NCBI RefSeq assembly: GCF_042657365.1 | Contig: NZ_JBHSKT010000006.1 | Span: 124,001-188,000 of the forward strand | Source of the DNA: Adhaeribacter_A terreus | GTDB lineage: Bacteria; Bacteroidota; Bacteroidia; Cytophagales; Hymenobacteraceae | DNA length: 64,000 nt | Reading direction: 5' to 3' | Shown here: in pieces, positions 33,540 to 41,362 of the stretch | How positions within the stretch are numbered: the stretch's first letter is position 1 | Layout: the number at the start of each line of letters is the position of its first letter | Program-made: the position numbers and the translations under genes | The notes under the pieces: model-generated | Told to the model about the DNA's origin: nothing | The model's input: only the letters and a program-made list of their open reading frames with translations | Database searches by the model: none

Positions 33540-34883
33540 TTAAGCCCGCAACCGCGGATCAGCAACGTTATAAAAAAGATCGGCCAATAAATGTGAAAGC
33601 ATTTTCAGCAAACCAGTTAATAATACCAGACCGGCAATTACATGGTAATCGCGCGCCAGCACGGAACTGACCAGCAAACGCCCCATGCCTGGCAACGAAA
33701 AAATAACTTCTAAAACTACGGTGCCCGCCAGCAATACCGGGAAAAAATCGGCCAGCAAAGTAATGAGCGGCAGCAAACTATTCCGGAAAGCATGCCGCAG
33801 CAACACGTTATTTTCGGACAAACCTTTGGCTTTAGCTGTGAGCACGTAATTTTCGCGGAGCTCGCTTTGCAACGCTACAAAGGCCTGACTCGTGAAATAA
33901 GGCAGATTTACCAGTACCAAAACAGCAATTGCCAGCACCATCCCCGTTTCTTCCGGATAATTTCCAAACCAACCCAGATAGCCCGCTACCGACAAGAAAA
34001 CCAGCGCCATAATAAAAAGCGGAATACTTTCCAGGGCATAAAGAAAACCTAAAACCGCACCGCGACTGCTCTCCATACTTTTCCGGCTCAATACCATAGC
34101 GATCGCAGGCCCCGAAATTGCCACCAATACAAAAGTTGCCAGCGCCAGCCAGATGGTAATAGCAAACGCTTCGGCAATAATTTCAGAAACGGGGCGCATG
34201 TCGCGGTTTGAAAAACCCAGGTCGCCGCGTAGCAGATTTCCAAACCACCGATGATATTGGTTTTGGGTGCCGTACCAGAAAAACGTTGGCTGATAATTTA
34301 ATGCAGAATGCTGATGCGCAACTACTTTTTCAAAACTCGCCCGCAGGTTTTCTAAATCTTTGCAAAGCACTTTTTCACCCGAAAAGCATAGCGTTTTTTG
34401 GAACTCCAAAAGTATTTTATTTGCCTTTGCCGGTGCGGAGGTTGCTAAAAGTTGTCGTGTAAGTTTTAAATTTTTCCGTTTGGTTTCCTGCGGAAGATCA
34501 GGCCCGGAAATTGTTTTTTCAAATTGCTGAAGCGCCAGATAATAATCCGAAATTTCCGGCCAGTTACCATAGGTGAATACCAGGTTTTTTAAGGCAGCGC
34601 GGTGATTAGCCAGGAATATTTTGTGCAGTGTATCGGGTTCGGCGGCGGTGCCTATGCGAAAGTAAAAAAGCGGCAGATCTTCGCCGGTGCGGTGCAATAA
34701 CTGGCGGTAAGCGCGTTGCCGGGCTTCGGCTTTGGCGCTGCTGTTCGCGCTTTCGGCGGCCTGCTCAAACTGCATTTCTGAGGCCGAACCGGGAATACTT
34801 TTGCTCAACAGAAAAACCACCGAAGCCAGCAGCCAGATAGCCGGCAACAGGATCAACAAACGTTTTCCGGCTTTTTTAAGCAT
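33540..34883 (-). CDS. Oligopeptide-type ABC transporter permease (DppB-like) with large insert
   Basis: At 447 aa this is about 110 residues longer than normal DppB. TM1 (LLILLPAIWLLASVVFLLS) is followed by a periplasmic insert of about 180 residues rich in Gln, Lys and Ala. The normal domain starts near NLLRGDLGFSNRDMRPV and has the permease loop KAKGLSENNVLLRHAFRNSLLP and the C-terminal LADLFYNVADPRLRA. The insert may contact the binding protein, whose gene ends 2 bp upstream. Residues about 163-172 of the insert (KTLCFSGEKV) are encoded by an interspersed element. The permease pair would import peptides or nickel-like solutes. Confidence 0.92.
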   Translation of the reverse strand: MLKKAGKRLLILLPAIWLLASVVFLLSKSIPGSASEMQFEQAAESANSSAKAEARQRAYRQLLHRTGEDLPLFYFRIGTAAEPDTLHKIFLANHRAALKNLVFTYGNWPEISDYYLALQQFEKTISGPDLPQETKRKNLKLTRQLLATSAPAKANKILLEFQKTLCFSGEKVLCKDLENLRASFEKVVAHQHSALNYQPTFFWYGTQNQYHRWFGNLLRGDLGFSNRDMRPVSEIIAEAFAITIWLALATFVLVAISGPAIAMVLSRKSMESSRGAVLGFLYALESIPLFIMALVFLSVAGYLGWFGNYPEETGMVLAIAVLVLVNLPYFTSQAFVALQSELRENYVLTAKAKGLSENNVLLRHAFRNSLLPLITLLADFFPVLLAGTVVLEVIFSLPGMGRLLVSSVLARDYHVIAGLVLLTGLLKMLSHLLADLFYNVADPRLRA

Positions 34884-34885
34884 GT

Positions 34886-36613
34886 TTAATCTACCTGCAA
34901 AGTAAAGGCGCTTACATCGTAACCCGGTTTTATGCCCGAAATTTTCAGGTTGCCGAAACGTTTGTTTACCACAATGCGGTCCTGCTGAAAAAACAGAAAG
35001 ATCAGATTACTTTCCTCGTGCAGAATTTCCTGCAAACGTTTCAGCATTTTCGCTTTTTCGGCTTCGGAATTACTAGCGTACAACGCTTCAATTAATCTGT
35101 CACTTTCCGGCGTACTAAAACCAGTATAATTCAGACCATCAGGCCCTACGCTTTCGGAATGCAAAATGGGCTTAAAGTTGAATACGAACGGATTTCCGGT
35201 TAAGGAACGAATAAAACAATCGAAGTTCCCTGTTTTCAGATCTTTGGAAAGCACGCCATTCTCGAGCGGTTGTAACGTTACCGGAATACCGGCTTTTGCG
35301 GCTGCCTGCTGAAAAATAAGTGCAATGTTTTCGTATTCAGAATTGCTGGCGTTGTAACCGATATTCAGTTTCAGCTGCATGATTTCGCCGTTAGTTTTTC
35401 GTTGCCAAACACTACCGTTTTTTTGCCAGCCGGCCAGTAAAAGCAATTCGGTGGCGCGGGTTACATTATATGTGTAAGGCTGAATTTGGGAATTGTAAAA
35501 GCGTTTATCGGCAGGACTGATCGGGCCAACGGTTTTTACCGCCAGGTTTTGCTGCGTGGTTTTGATAATAGCATCCAGATCTAATAAATGCGCAATGGCG
35601 CGACGGGTGCGTGGATCGCTGAATTTTTCTGATTGCCCGTTCAGGCCCAGATAAACGAAGGAATACGTTTGCGGCGTAAAGAATTGAAATTTTTCGGACT
35701 GGGTTTTATCCTGGCGAAGTTGCTGAAAAACCGTTGCCGGCACATTTTGCCACACATCCAGTTGTCCGTTTTTCAAAGCCACCAAAGCTGCAGCATTATC
35801 GGGCACAATGCGGAAGGTTATTTTTTCAGGATTAGCCGTGAGATGACCAATTGTTTGCGGCGTTTTATTTCCCCACCAATCGGGCTTACGCTTAAACTGT
35901 ATTTGCTGACCGGTAGTCCAGTTTTCCAGTTGATAACCGGCGCTGCCCTGCAATTTTTCGGGGTTTCGGGTAAAATCAGCACTATTGAAATGCTCCGCAA
36001 ATTGCGCGATCTGCGGATCCTGCGTTAACGCATCGAAATTATTCTGAAGCTGCGGCAAAGTAAATTGCTTCAGTAAACCCTTTGGGTCGCCTATATATTC
36101 CGGCATTACAAAAAAGCGTTCGCCGCTCATTAGCAGGTGTTCGGGCGTAAAGCCTTTACAAACTATCGTAAACTTTTTCGGGTCGGCAGCATCTGTCCGA
36201 ATATCCTGAATGAATTCAAAATCAGGACGGATCTTTTCGTTATTTACCAATGGGCATTTGATCACTTTCAGCGAAAAAACCACATCGGAGGCCGTTACCG
36301 GTGCACCATTATCCCAGGTTGCTTCCGGACGAATACGGTACGTAAAAAACGAAACACTATCCTGCTTCACTACCGTTGGCATACTTTCCGCCAGCAAAGG
36401 CTTCAGTTTTCCATCGGCCAGGTCTACGGTTAGCAAACTCTGGTAAAGCAGGTTTATCATTTGCGCGGCATTTTTGCTGAGATAGCTCACCGGGTTCAGG
36501 TTTTCCGGATCTTGCTCCACACGGATGCGCACTTCGTTGCCGGCTGGTTGCGGACGCCGGCAGCCCGCTATGATCAGTACTAGAACAAACAGGTAAATAC
36601 TAATTTTCTTCAT
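34886..36613 (-). CDS. Extracellular solute-binding lipoprotein, family 5 (oligopeptide type)
   Basis: This 575-aa protein has a lipoprotein signal (MKKISIYLFVLVLIIAGC). The SBP family 5 features follow: VRIRVEQDPENLNPVS, LLAESMPTV, YRIRPEATWDNGAPVTASDVVFSL, RAIAHLLDLDAII and LQEILHEESNLIFLFF. It would bind peptides or similar ligands in the periplasm and pass them to the two permeases encoded downstream, with 2 bp and 14 bp gaps (one operon). The longer frame from 36649 adds 12 residues before the signal. A 51-aa threonine-rich protein gene lies 97 bp upstream on the same strand. Confidence 0.93.
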   Translation of the reverse strand: MKKISIYLFVLVLIIAGCRRPQPAGNEVRIRVEQDPENLNPVSYLSKNAAQMINLLYQSLLTVDLADGKLKPLLAESMPTVVKQDSVSFFTYRIRPEATWDNGAPVTASDVVFSLKVIKCPLVNNEKIRPDFEFIQDIRTDAADPKKFTIVCKGFTPEHLLMSGERFFVMPEYIGDPKGLLKQFTLPQLQNNFDALTQDPQIAQFAEHFNSADFTRNPEKLQGSAGYQLENWTTGQQIQFKRKPDWWGNKTPQTIGHLTANPEKITFRIVPDNAAALVALKNGQLDVWQNVPATVFQQLRQDKTQSEKFQFFTPQTYSFVYLGLNGQSEKFSDPRTRRAIAHLLDLDAIIKTTQQNLAVKTVGPISPADKRFYNSQIQPYTYNVTRATELLLLAGWQKNGSVWQRKTNGEIMQLKLNIGYNASNSEYENIALIFQQAAAKAGIPVTLQPLENGVLSKDLKTGNFDCFIRSLTGNPFVFNFKPILHSESVGPDGLNYTGFSTPESDRLIEALYASNSEAEKAKMLKRLQEILHEESNLIFLFFQQDRIVVNKRFGNLKISGIKPGYDVSAFTLQVD

Positions 36614-36710
36614 GCGCTTCAGCAACCTATAATCAGGACACAGAAACAAAGTAAGAAAAAATTTCCCGTAAGTCTTAGAATTGACAAAAAGGTATGGAGT
36701 TTACAATAGC

Positions 36711-36866
36711 TTAGTTGCTATCATCCCATGAACCAGTACCACCGTCGCCACCTGTAGTTGTGGTTGTAGTTGTAGTAGTTGAAGTAGCAGTTGCCTGTGC
36801 GGTTTCAGTTGGAGTTGTAGTTAAAGTACCTACTTGAATAAGGGCGGCGATTAATAGTTCGATCAT
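36711..36866 (-). CDS. Small threonine-rich protein upstream of the peptide importer
   Basis: This 51-codon frame has a clear ATG start and TAA stop. It begins with a short hydrophobic helix (MIELLIAALIQVG), then a Thr-rich stretch including nine consecutive Thr (residues 30-38), then GGDGGTGSWDDSN. The Thr codons are a mixture of ACT, ACA and ACC, not a pure microsatellite, which argues for selection on the protein. There is no positive N-terminus, so it is not a typical Sec signal. A CACCTTTG box (one mismatch to TAnnTTTG) lies about 27 bp upstream. It is co-directional with and 97 bp before the binding-protein gene, and divergent from the 490-aa helical protein. No family is recognised. 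Confidence 0.6.
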   Translation of the reverse strand: MIELLIAALIQVGTLTTTPTETAQATATSTTTTTTTTTGGDGGTGSWDDSN

Positions 36867-36891
36867 GGCTTGGAGTTGTTTAATTGTTTAT

Positions 36892-37146
36892 GCAAAGGTG
36901 AGCCAATAAAGAGCCGCATAAAAGGAAACAATGCCCTTAAATGTAACAATAATTTTTACGCTACGCTATTGCACCAAACTAATTTCCCACCATCAAATCA
37001 CGCTATTACTTCAAAATTAAAGCGATTTTATTTTTTCGTTTGAACAAAAATTTGCTTATTTGTAACAAATAAGCCTGAAATCCCTTTTACAAAGGAAGAA
37101 TAAATAAAGAGCGTATAAAAGGAAAAAACACCCTTAAAAGCAACAC
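36892..37146. repeat. Imperfect 57-bp direct repeat in a divergent regulatory region
   Basis: 36892-36950 and 37090-37146 share CAAAGG, AATAAAGAG, ATAAAAGGAAA and CCCTTAAA in the same order and spacing. Each carries a minus-strand -7-like box (CACCTTTG in the first, TTCCTTTG in the second), so the upstream region of the small Thr-rich gene seems to have been duplicated. Confidence 0.7.
37054..37074. promoter_or_regulatory. Perfect palindrome, candidate operator 1
   Basis: Arms GCTTATTTGT and ACAAATAAGC around a single A (21 nt). It lies between the two copies of the direct repeat, 146 bp before the helical-repeat gene and 188 bp before the Thr-rich gene. Confidence 0.55.
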
Positions 37147-37174
37147 CCTATTTTAATCTTCTCTGCGTTCCAAA

Positions 37175-37196
37175 ATTTACAATACATATTGTAAAT
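37175..37196. promoter_or_regulatory. Perfect palindrome, candidate operator 2
   Basis: Arms ATTTACAAT and ATTGTAAAT around ACAT (22 nt), ending 23 bp before the start codon of the helical-repeat gene. TTGTAA recurs in operator 1 and at 37246, hinting at one regulator for both sites. Confidence 0.55.
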
Positions 37197-37219
37197 CAAT
37201 CACTTACGCGCCTGCCAAA

Positions 37220-38692
37220 ATGAAAGAACTGGAAAAATTGGTGCAAATTGTAACAAAAAGGCATCAAAAAAACGCGCCTTTACTAAACTTTACTGAGAAA
37301 AAACCAGGCAAAGAGCTTTCGCTTTTCCGGGCCTACCAACAAGGGGAAATAACTATTCCTAAAAATAAAAAGAAAAAACCAGACTCAGCAGAACTGCGCA
37401 TGACAAGAGCCCGCCTGCGCCGGAAACTGCTTAACCACCTGCATTTCCTGAATTTCAATGATCCTTTTTTAAAGATCTCGTACCGGCACGAACAGGAATG
37501 CCTTAACCTGATTTACGAAGCCCATATTTTAATAAGAGAAGGCGAATACCAAATATCGGAAAAATTACTCCGCAAATCGCTTAAGCTAGCCCTGGATAGC
37601 GAACTTACTGCTTCTGTACTTAACTCTATACAGTTACTTCAGTTTATTTATTCTCAAACCGGCAATGCCGTCCGGTTTAAGGCTTTAGTGAAGCTTATTC
37701 CGGGCCATCAGGAATTATTGCAGAAAGAACTGGAAGCAGAAAGCATTTACAACACGGCCAAACTGGAAATAAACCGGTCGGTAAGTGCAAAGAAAAAATA
37801 CCTGCCTACACTGCTCGACAATATTCAGTATTTAAAAGAACTTTGGGGGAAATATAAGTCTTTTGGCTTGTTCGAAGCCTATTACAAAACCAATATCTGG
37901 TACCAGGAACTCACCAATAACTTCACCGATATTGTAAAAATAACTTCGGAAGCGGAGCGCATGCTTCAAAACAAAAAGATAAACCCTAAACGCTTCGACG
38001 ACCGGTACAACAAATACATTAACGTTTACGCCCACCTCCGCGACAAGCAGTTTACGCAAGGTCTGGCCTTTGCCGCCAAAGCTGTAGATAGCTTTAACCG
38101 CTCTTCCAATAACTGGTTCGCGTTTATGGAAAACTATTTCCTGCTGGCCATGCACGCGGGCAATTACAACGAAGCCACCAAACTGATAGAGGAAGTTTAC
38201 AACAACCTGTTCATTCAGAAAATTACCCGCGCAGCCCAGGAACGCTGGCAACTTTACCGCGCTTATCTGTACTTTATTTTCCCGGATGGCCATTCGAAGC
38301 GACAATTCAGTTACCAGTCTTTTATAATGGCAGTGCCGGAATACAGCAAAGATAAACAGGGCTTTAACGTGGCGATCCTGATCCTGCAATACCTGCATTA
38401 CCTGAAATCGAAGGAAGTGGAAGCGCTTTTATACCGGATAGAAAGTCTGAAAAAATATTCGGGGCGCCATTTAAAAGACACGTTCAGCCTCCGGACCCAG
38501 TATTTTTTCAAATTACTGATGCTGGTGGTAAAAGAAGACCTGGACCCAACGAGGGTGCGCCGGAAAGGCCGGGCTTTGGCGGACAAATTAGCAGACACTC
38601 CCGCCCCCGGTGATGCCTATGCGGAGATCGAGATCATCCCTTACGAAGCGCTTTGGGAACAAATTCTCCGGATCCTTCAGGAAAACAAATAA
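37220..38692 (+). CDS. Uncharacterised helical-repeat (TPR-like) protein
   Basis: This 490-aa protein is almost entirely helical, with no signal peptide or membrane helix. Residues 55-85 are strongly basic (KNKKKKPDSAELRMTRARLRRKLL). From about 95 onward pairs of amphipathic helices repeat in TPR style, for example REGEYQISEKLLRKSLKLAL and AMHAGNYNEATKLIEEVYNN. No HTH or enzyme motif is clear. It resembles, from memory, a large family of uncharacterised Bacteroidota proteins with the same basic start. It is divergent from the Thr-rich gene and peptide importer and has two palindromes in its promoter region. A role as a peptide or protein receptor is speculation. Confidence 0.8.
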   Translation: MKELEKLVQIVTKRHQKNAPLLNFTEKKPGKELSLFRAYQQGEITIPKNKKKKPDSAELRMTRARLRRKLLNHLHFLNFNDPFLKISYRHEQECLNLIYEAHILIREGEYQISEKLLRKSLKLALDSELTASVLNSIQLLQFIYSQTGNAVRFKALVKLIPGHQELLQKELEAESIYNTAKLEINRSVSAKKKYLPTLLDNIQYLKELWGKYKSFGLFEAYYKTNIWYQELTNNFTDIVKITSEAERMLQNKKINPKRFDDRYNKYINVYAHLRDKQFTQGLAFAAKAVDSFNRSSNNWFAFMENYFLLAMHAGNYNEATKLIEEVYNNLFIQKITRAAQERWQLYRAYLYFIFPDGHSKRQFSYQSFIMAVPEYSKDKQGFNVAILILQYLHYLKSKEVEALLYRIESLKKYSGRHLKDTFSLRTQYFFKLLMLVVKEDLDPTRVRRKGRALADKLADTPAPGDAYAEIEIIPYEALWEQILRILQENK

Positions 38693-38703
38693 GCAGACTT
38701 CAT

Positions 38704-38746
38704 GCAAAACGCTATACTTTTTAAGCTGAAAAGTATAGCGTTTTGC
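38704..38746. terminator. Perfect 18-bp hairpin made of two inverted interspersed elements
   Basis: Arms 38704-38721 and 38729-38746 are exact complements around the 7-nt loop TAAGCTG; each arm includes the 16-nt core AAAACGCTATACTTTT. It sits between converging genes (helical-repeat and rhomboid) and would terminate both. It shows the full symmetric form of the element. Confidence 0.9.
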
Positions 38747-38752
38747 TTTTCA

Positions 38753-39553
38753 TTAACCTGATCTTTCGCCGGGCATTTCAGGTTTTGTATCAGGTTGTTC
38801 CGTTGGTGCTTCCTCAGACTTTTTCGGAACAAAAGTATAGCGAATTACCAGTTGCGGCTGGCCGGTAAAAGAAGCATTTATAGCCGGCGGGTTGGTTATG
38901 GTTTCAGGAAATTCGTATTCGGTGCGAATTTGTGGTTTTGGTTCCGGTGGCGGTAATTCGGTATGGCGGAAGAAAAAAGCTAAAAACAAACCGGCAATAC
39001 CCCCCGCCAGATGCGACTCCCAGGAAACGCGGCCTTCGGAAGGGAAAATACCGTAAAGCAGGCCACCGTAAAGAAAGAAAATAACCACCGAAAACATAAC
39101 GGCATTGCGGTCGCGGCGAAACATACCGCCAAAAAAGATAAAACTGGCTAATGCATAAACCACACCGCTGGCTCCTATGTGATAACCGGGTCGCGCCATC
39201 AGCCAGGCCAGACTTCCGGAAGCCAGGTAAAGCAACAGCATGATCCAGCCGGAATTGCGCGGAAACATGTAAAAAACCATGGCCGCCAGGAGCATTAACG
39301 GGAAAGTATTGGAAAGTAAATGCGCCCAATCGGCGTGTAAAAGCGGAGCGGTTAAAATACCCAGCAAGCCAAAGCTACGACGCGGATACAAGCCGTAATG
39401 CCCCAGATCCAGATCGAGGAAAAATGCCGGAACAAAAACCAGCCACATTAAACCCGCAAAAAGCAGCCCTGGTAAGAAACTGCGGCGCAAACGATTTCCG
39501 TCTTCCTGCACCGGATCATGTATAAAGCGAGAAAAAGCTGCAGTCACAGGCAA
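38753..39553 (-). CDS. Rhomboid-family intramembrane serine protease
   Basis: This 266-aa protein has about six membrane helices. The catalytic Ser129 is in IGASGVVYAL and His181 in WESHLAGGIAG. The HADWAHLLSNTFPL segment is the family's conserved TM2 region. Rhomboids cut membrane proteins within or next to their helices. The cytosolic or periplasmic tail (about 195-266) is extra and proline/glutamate rich; residues 236-246 (IRYTFVPKKSE) overlap a copy of the interspersed element, in a different frame from the copies in other genes. Substrates are unknown. Confidence 0.93.
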   Translation of the reverse strand: MPVTAAFSRFIHDPVQEDGNRLRRSFLPGLLFAGLMWLVFVPAFFLDLDLGHYGLYPRRSFGLLGILTAPLLHADWAHLLSNTFPLMLLAAMVFYMFPRNSGWIMLLLYLASGSLAWLMARPGYHIGASGVVYALASFIFFGGMFRRDRNAVMFSVVIFFLYGGLLYGIFPSEGRVSWESHLAGGIAGLFLAFFFRHTELPPPEPKPQIRTEYEFPETITNPPAINASFTGQPQLVIRYTFVPKKSEEAPTEQPDTKPEMPGERSG

Positions 39554-39554
39554 T

Positions 39555-39584
39555 GGTTTTTAGGGTGAAAACGCTACCGTTTCG
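39555..39584. repeat. 30-bp interspersed element at the rhomboid start
   Basis: GGTTTTTAGGGTG then GAAAACGCTACCGTTTC; directly upstream of the rhomboid gene's start codon. Confidence 0.75.
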
Positions 39585-39613
39585 GGCCCGAAAACTCCCT
39601 GCCGCAAAACGGA

Positions 39614-40324
39614 TCACGGAAATTCCGGTAGCAGTAATTGTACCCTTTTTCCTTTGAGCGTAAGTTGGTCAATTTGTCCGATATGCGAGGCCGAAGTTGT
39701 CATGAAACTCATTACTACGTTAGAGCCCGGTTCGGTAAAAATTCCCTGGTGGTGCTTCGAGAAAAATCCGATTATGATCACATCTGCATTTTCTACAGTA
39801 AAAGATTTGGGCGGCGTGCGCTTCTTTTTCTTTTTAGGCATGTACGAAATATGATAAACCATTTTCCGAAAATCGCCGCGCAGCATAAAAGGGAACGGTT
39901 TTTCTACATCAATGCCTTTTTCTTTAGCCAGCTTTTCGAGATACATACCCAATTTCCGGTTATCCAGAATGCTGTCTTCGGGCAGCTCGGCCGGATCCCA
40001 GGCTTTTACGTGCGTGTACACAAAATACGGCGAGCCCACATCGAACGTCTGCCGGATACGGTTCAGCCCTTTCGAATTTATTTTAGAAGCGTACGGACGG
40101 CCGTCGATGACCATGATTTCCCCGGTCATGCCTTGCAGCGGCCCCAAACCATACAAACGCCTGTGCGGATTGATGGTATCTAAAAAAATATGATTGGTGG
40201 TATCGTTATTTTCGGTTACGTTGCGCATGGCGCCCGCATATTTTACCACCGGAAAAGCCGTAGGCTCGCGGCTACTGCAGGCACAAACCGTTAAAATTAA
40301 ACTCAGATAAAAGAGATATTTCAT
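39614..40324 (-). CDS. Lipoprotein resembling alpha-acetolactate decarboxylase
   Basis: This 236-aa protein has a lipoprotein-like signal (LILTVCAC). The AlsD-like pattern is visible: HRRLYGLGPLQGMTGEIMVIDGRPY matches the family's L-G-x-GEM-V-DG core, and later GFFSKHHQGIFTEPGS lines up with the G-x-W-x-P...PG segment. Acetolactate decarboxylases bind zinc through His residues in a P-G-x-H-L-H motif; here that place reads PGSNVVMSF, so the site seems lost except perhaps one His (SASHIGQI). It is likely a secreted, non-catalytic relative. Bacteroidota genomes often carry such proteins. Function is unknown. Confidence 0.55.
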   Translation of the reverse strand: MKYLFYLSLILTVCACSSREPTAFPVVKYAGAMRNVTENNDTTNHIFLDTINPHRRLYGLGPLQGMTGEIMVIDGRPYASKINSKGLNRIRQTFDVGSPYFVYTHVKAWDPAELPEDSILDNRKLGMYLEKLAKEKGIDVEKPFPFMLRGDFRKMVYHISYMPKKKKKRTPPKSFTVENADVIIIGFFSKHHQGIFTEPGSNVVMSFMTTSASHIGQIDQLTLKGKRVQLLLPEFP

Positions 40325-40401
40325 AAAAAAAGTGGACGGCGGTATTCAATTCTTCTCCCGAAACTCAAAAAGTTCGAACAGGGTTGTGTTTCCGGAAAAT
40401 T

Positions 40402-41085
40402 TCAGCGCTTAACAGATTTTTCGGCCATAATGGCGGCAATATTTTCGGGTACCTGCAAACTATGCGGCTTCACCAGTTGCGTTACACCCAGATAAGAATT
40501 ACCATCGTGCCGCACAATGCGCCAGCCCAGTTTTTTTAGTGCCTGCCGGATAAACGCATTCAGAAAACCGTGCGCCACCAACACTACTTCTTCTTCCGTT
40601 TCGGCATAGCGGGCCAACGTTTCGGCACAACACATGGCACGCTGCCGGGCTTTCCGGAAACTTTCGATGCCGCGACTGTTCAGCCCTAACATCCAGGAAA
40701 AACGCGCTGCGGCCAGCCACACTTCTATTGGAAATTTAAACAACGGCAACTGGAATATTTTGCGCTGAAACTCGTTGAAATCGGCATTTTCTACCAATTC
40801 CGTTGTCTCGCCGTAAAGCAGCCGGGCAGTTTGTTTCGCACGCGGCAAAGCACTGCAATATACTTTTGGTAATTTTTCGGGCAGGCCGGCAGGGCGGGTA
40901 AAAGCGGTTTTCACCAGGTTGGCTGCATCGTAATCGGAAATAAACCGGGAGGCTTCTTCACAATTAAAAAAGCCACTGCGCTCCACATCGGGCTCGTAGT
41001 GCCGCACCAGAAAAATATGCCGTAAACCTTCCGGTGAATTCATTGATCGCAACGTTGTTCCTCCGTTTTTCAACGCAAAAGCCAT
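40402..41085 (-). CDS. Histidine phosphatase family protein
   Basis: This 227-aa protein has the branch-2-like motif IFLVRHYEPDV, where RHG is replaced by RHY, the phosphate-pocket segment YCSALPRAKQTARLL and the second catalytic His in VVLVAHGFLNAFIRQAL. These are the features of the phosphoglycerate-mutase-like superfamily; members act on phosphosugars, phosphopeptides or phosphohistidine. The substrate is unknown. An in-frame Met at residue 15 (MNSPEGLRHIF) is a possible alternative start. Confidence 0.87.
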   Translation of the reverse strand: MAFALKNGGTTLRSMNSPEGLRHIFLVRHYEPDVERSGFFNCEEASRFISDYDAANLVKTAFTRPAGLPEKLPKVYCSALPRAKQTARLLYGETTELVENADFNEFQRKIFQLPLFKFPIEVWLAAARFSWMLGLNSRGIESFRKARQRAMCCAETLARYAETEEEVVLVAHGFLNAFIRQALKKLGWRIVRHDGNSYLGVTQLVKPHSLQVPENIAAIMAEKSVKR

Positions 41086-41092
41086 TTATTAG

Positions 41093-41267
41093 TTGAATGA
41101 GGGAATTAGGGAATGAGTGATTGAATGAGAGAATAAGGTTTATTGTGAAAATGGTAGGGTTTGGGCGCGAAAAAGTAAAGACTATGCATTATCAGGTAAG
41201 TGACCATGAAATTTCAGATCCTGTCATTCGTCCATTCAATCACTCATTCCCTAATTCTCTCATTCAA
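41093..41267. repeat. 35-bp near-perfect inverted repeat, GAATGAG-rich
   Basis: Arms 41093-41127 and 41233-41267 match at 34 of 35 positions, separated by 105 nt. The sequence is made of GAATGAG-like words. It lies in the divergent region between the phosphatase and 3-hydroxyacyl-CoA dehydrogenase genes. Confidence 0.85.
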
Positions 41268-41328
41268 CCATTCTCTCATTTTCAAAACTTCAAATCCCCA
41301 AATTATCTTTATTTTTACCGCCATAATT

Positions 41329-41360
41329 AGTTTTTTGCTTCTAAACCATACCATTTTTTG
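41329..41360. repeat. 30-bp interspersed element before the dehydrogenase gene
   Basis: AGTTTTTTGCTTC then TAAACCATACCATTTTTTG, the CATACCATT variant, ending 3 bp before the ATG. Confidence 0.7.
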
Positions 41361-41362
41361 CT

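Noticed and set aside
34076..34104. Possible further interspersed element inside DppB (ACTTTTCCGGCTCAATACC)
   Set aside because: It resembles the element but the second half reads ATAGCGATCG and lies in conserved permease sequence, so chance is likely.
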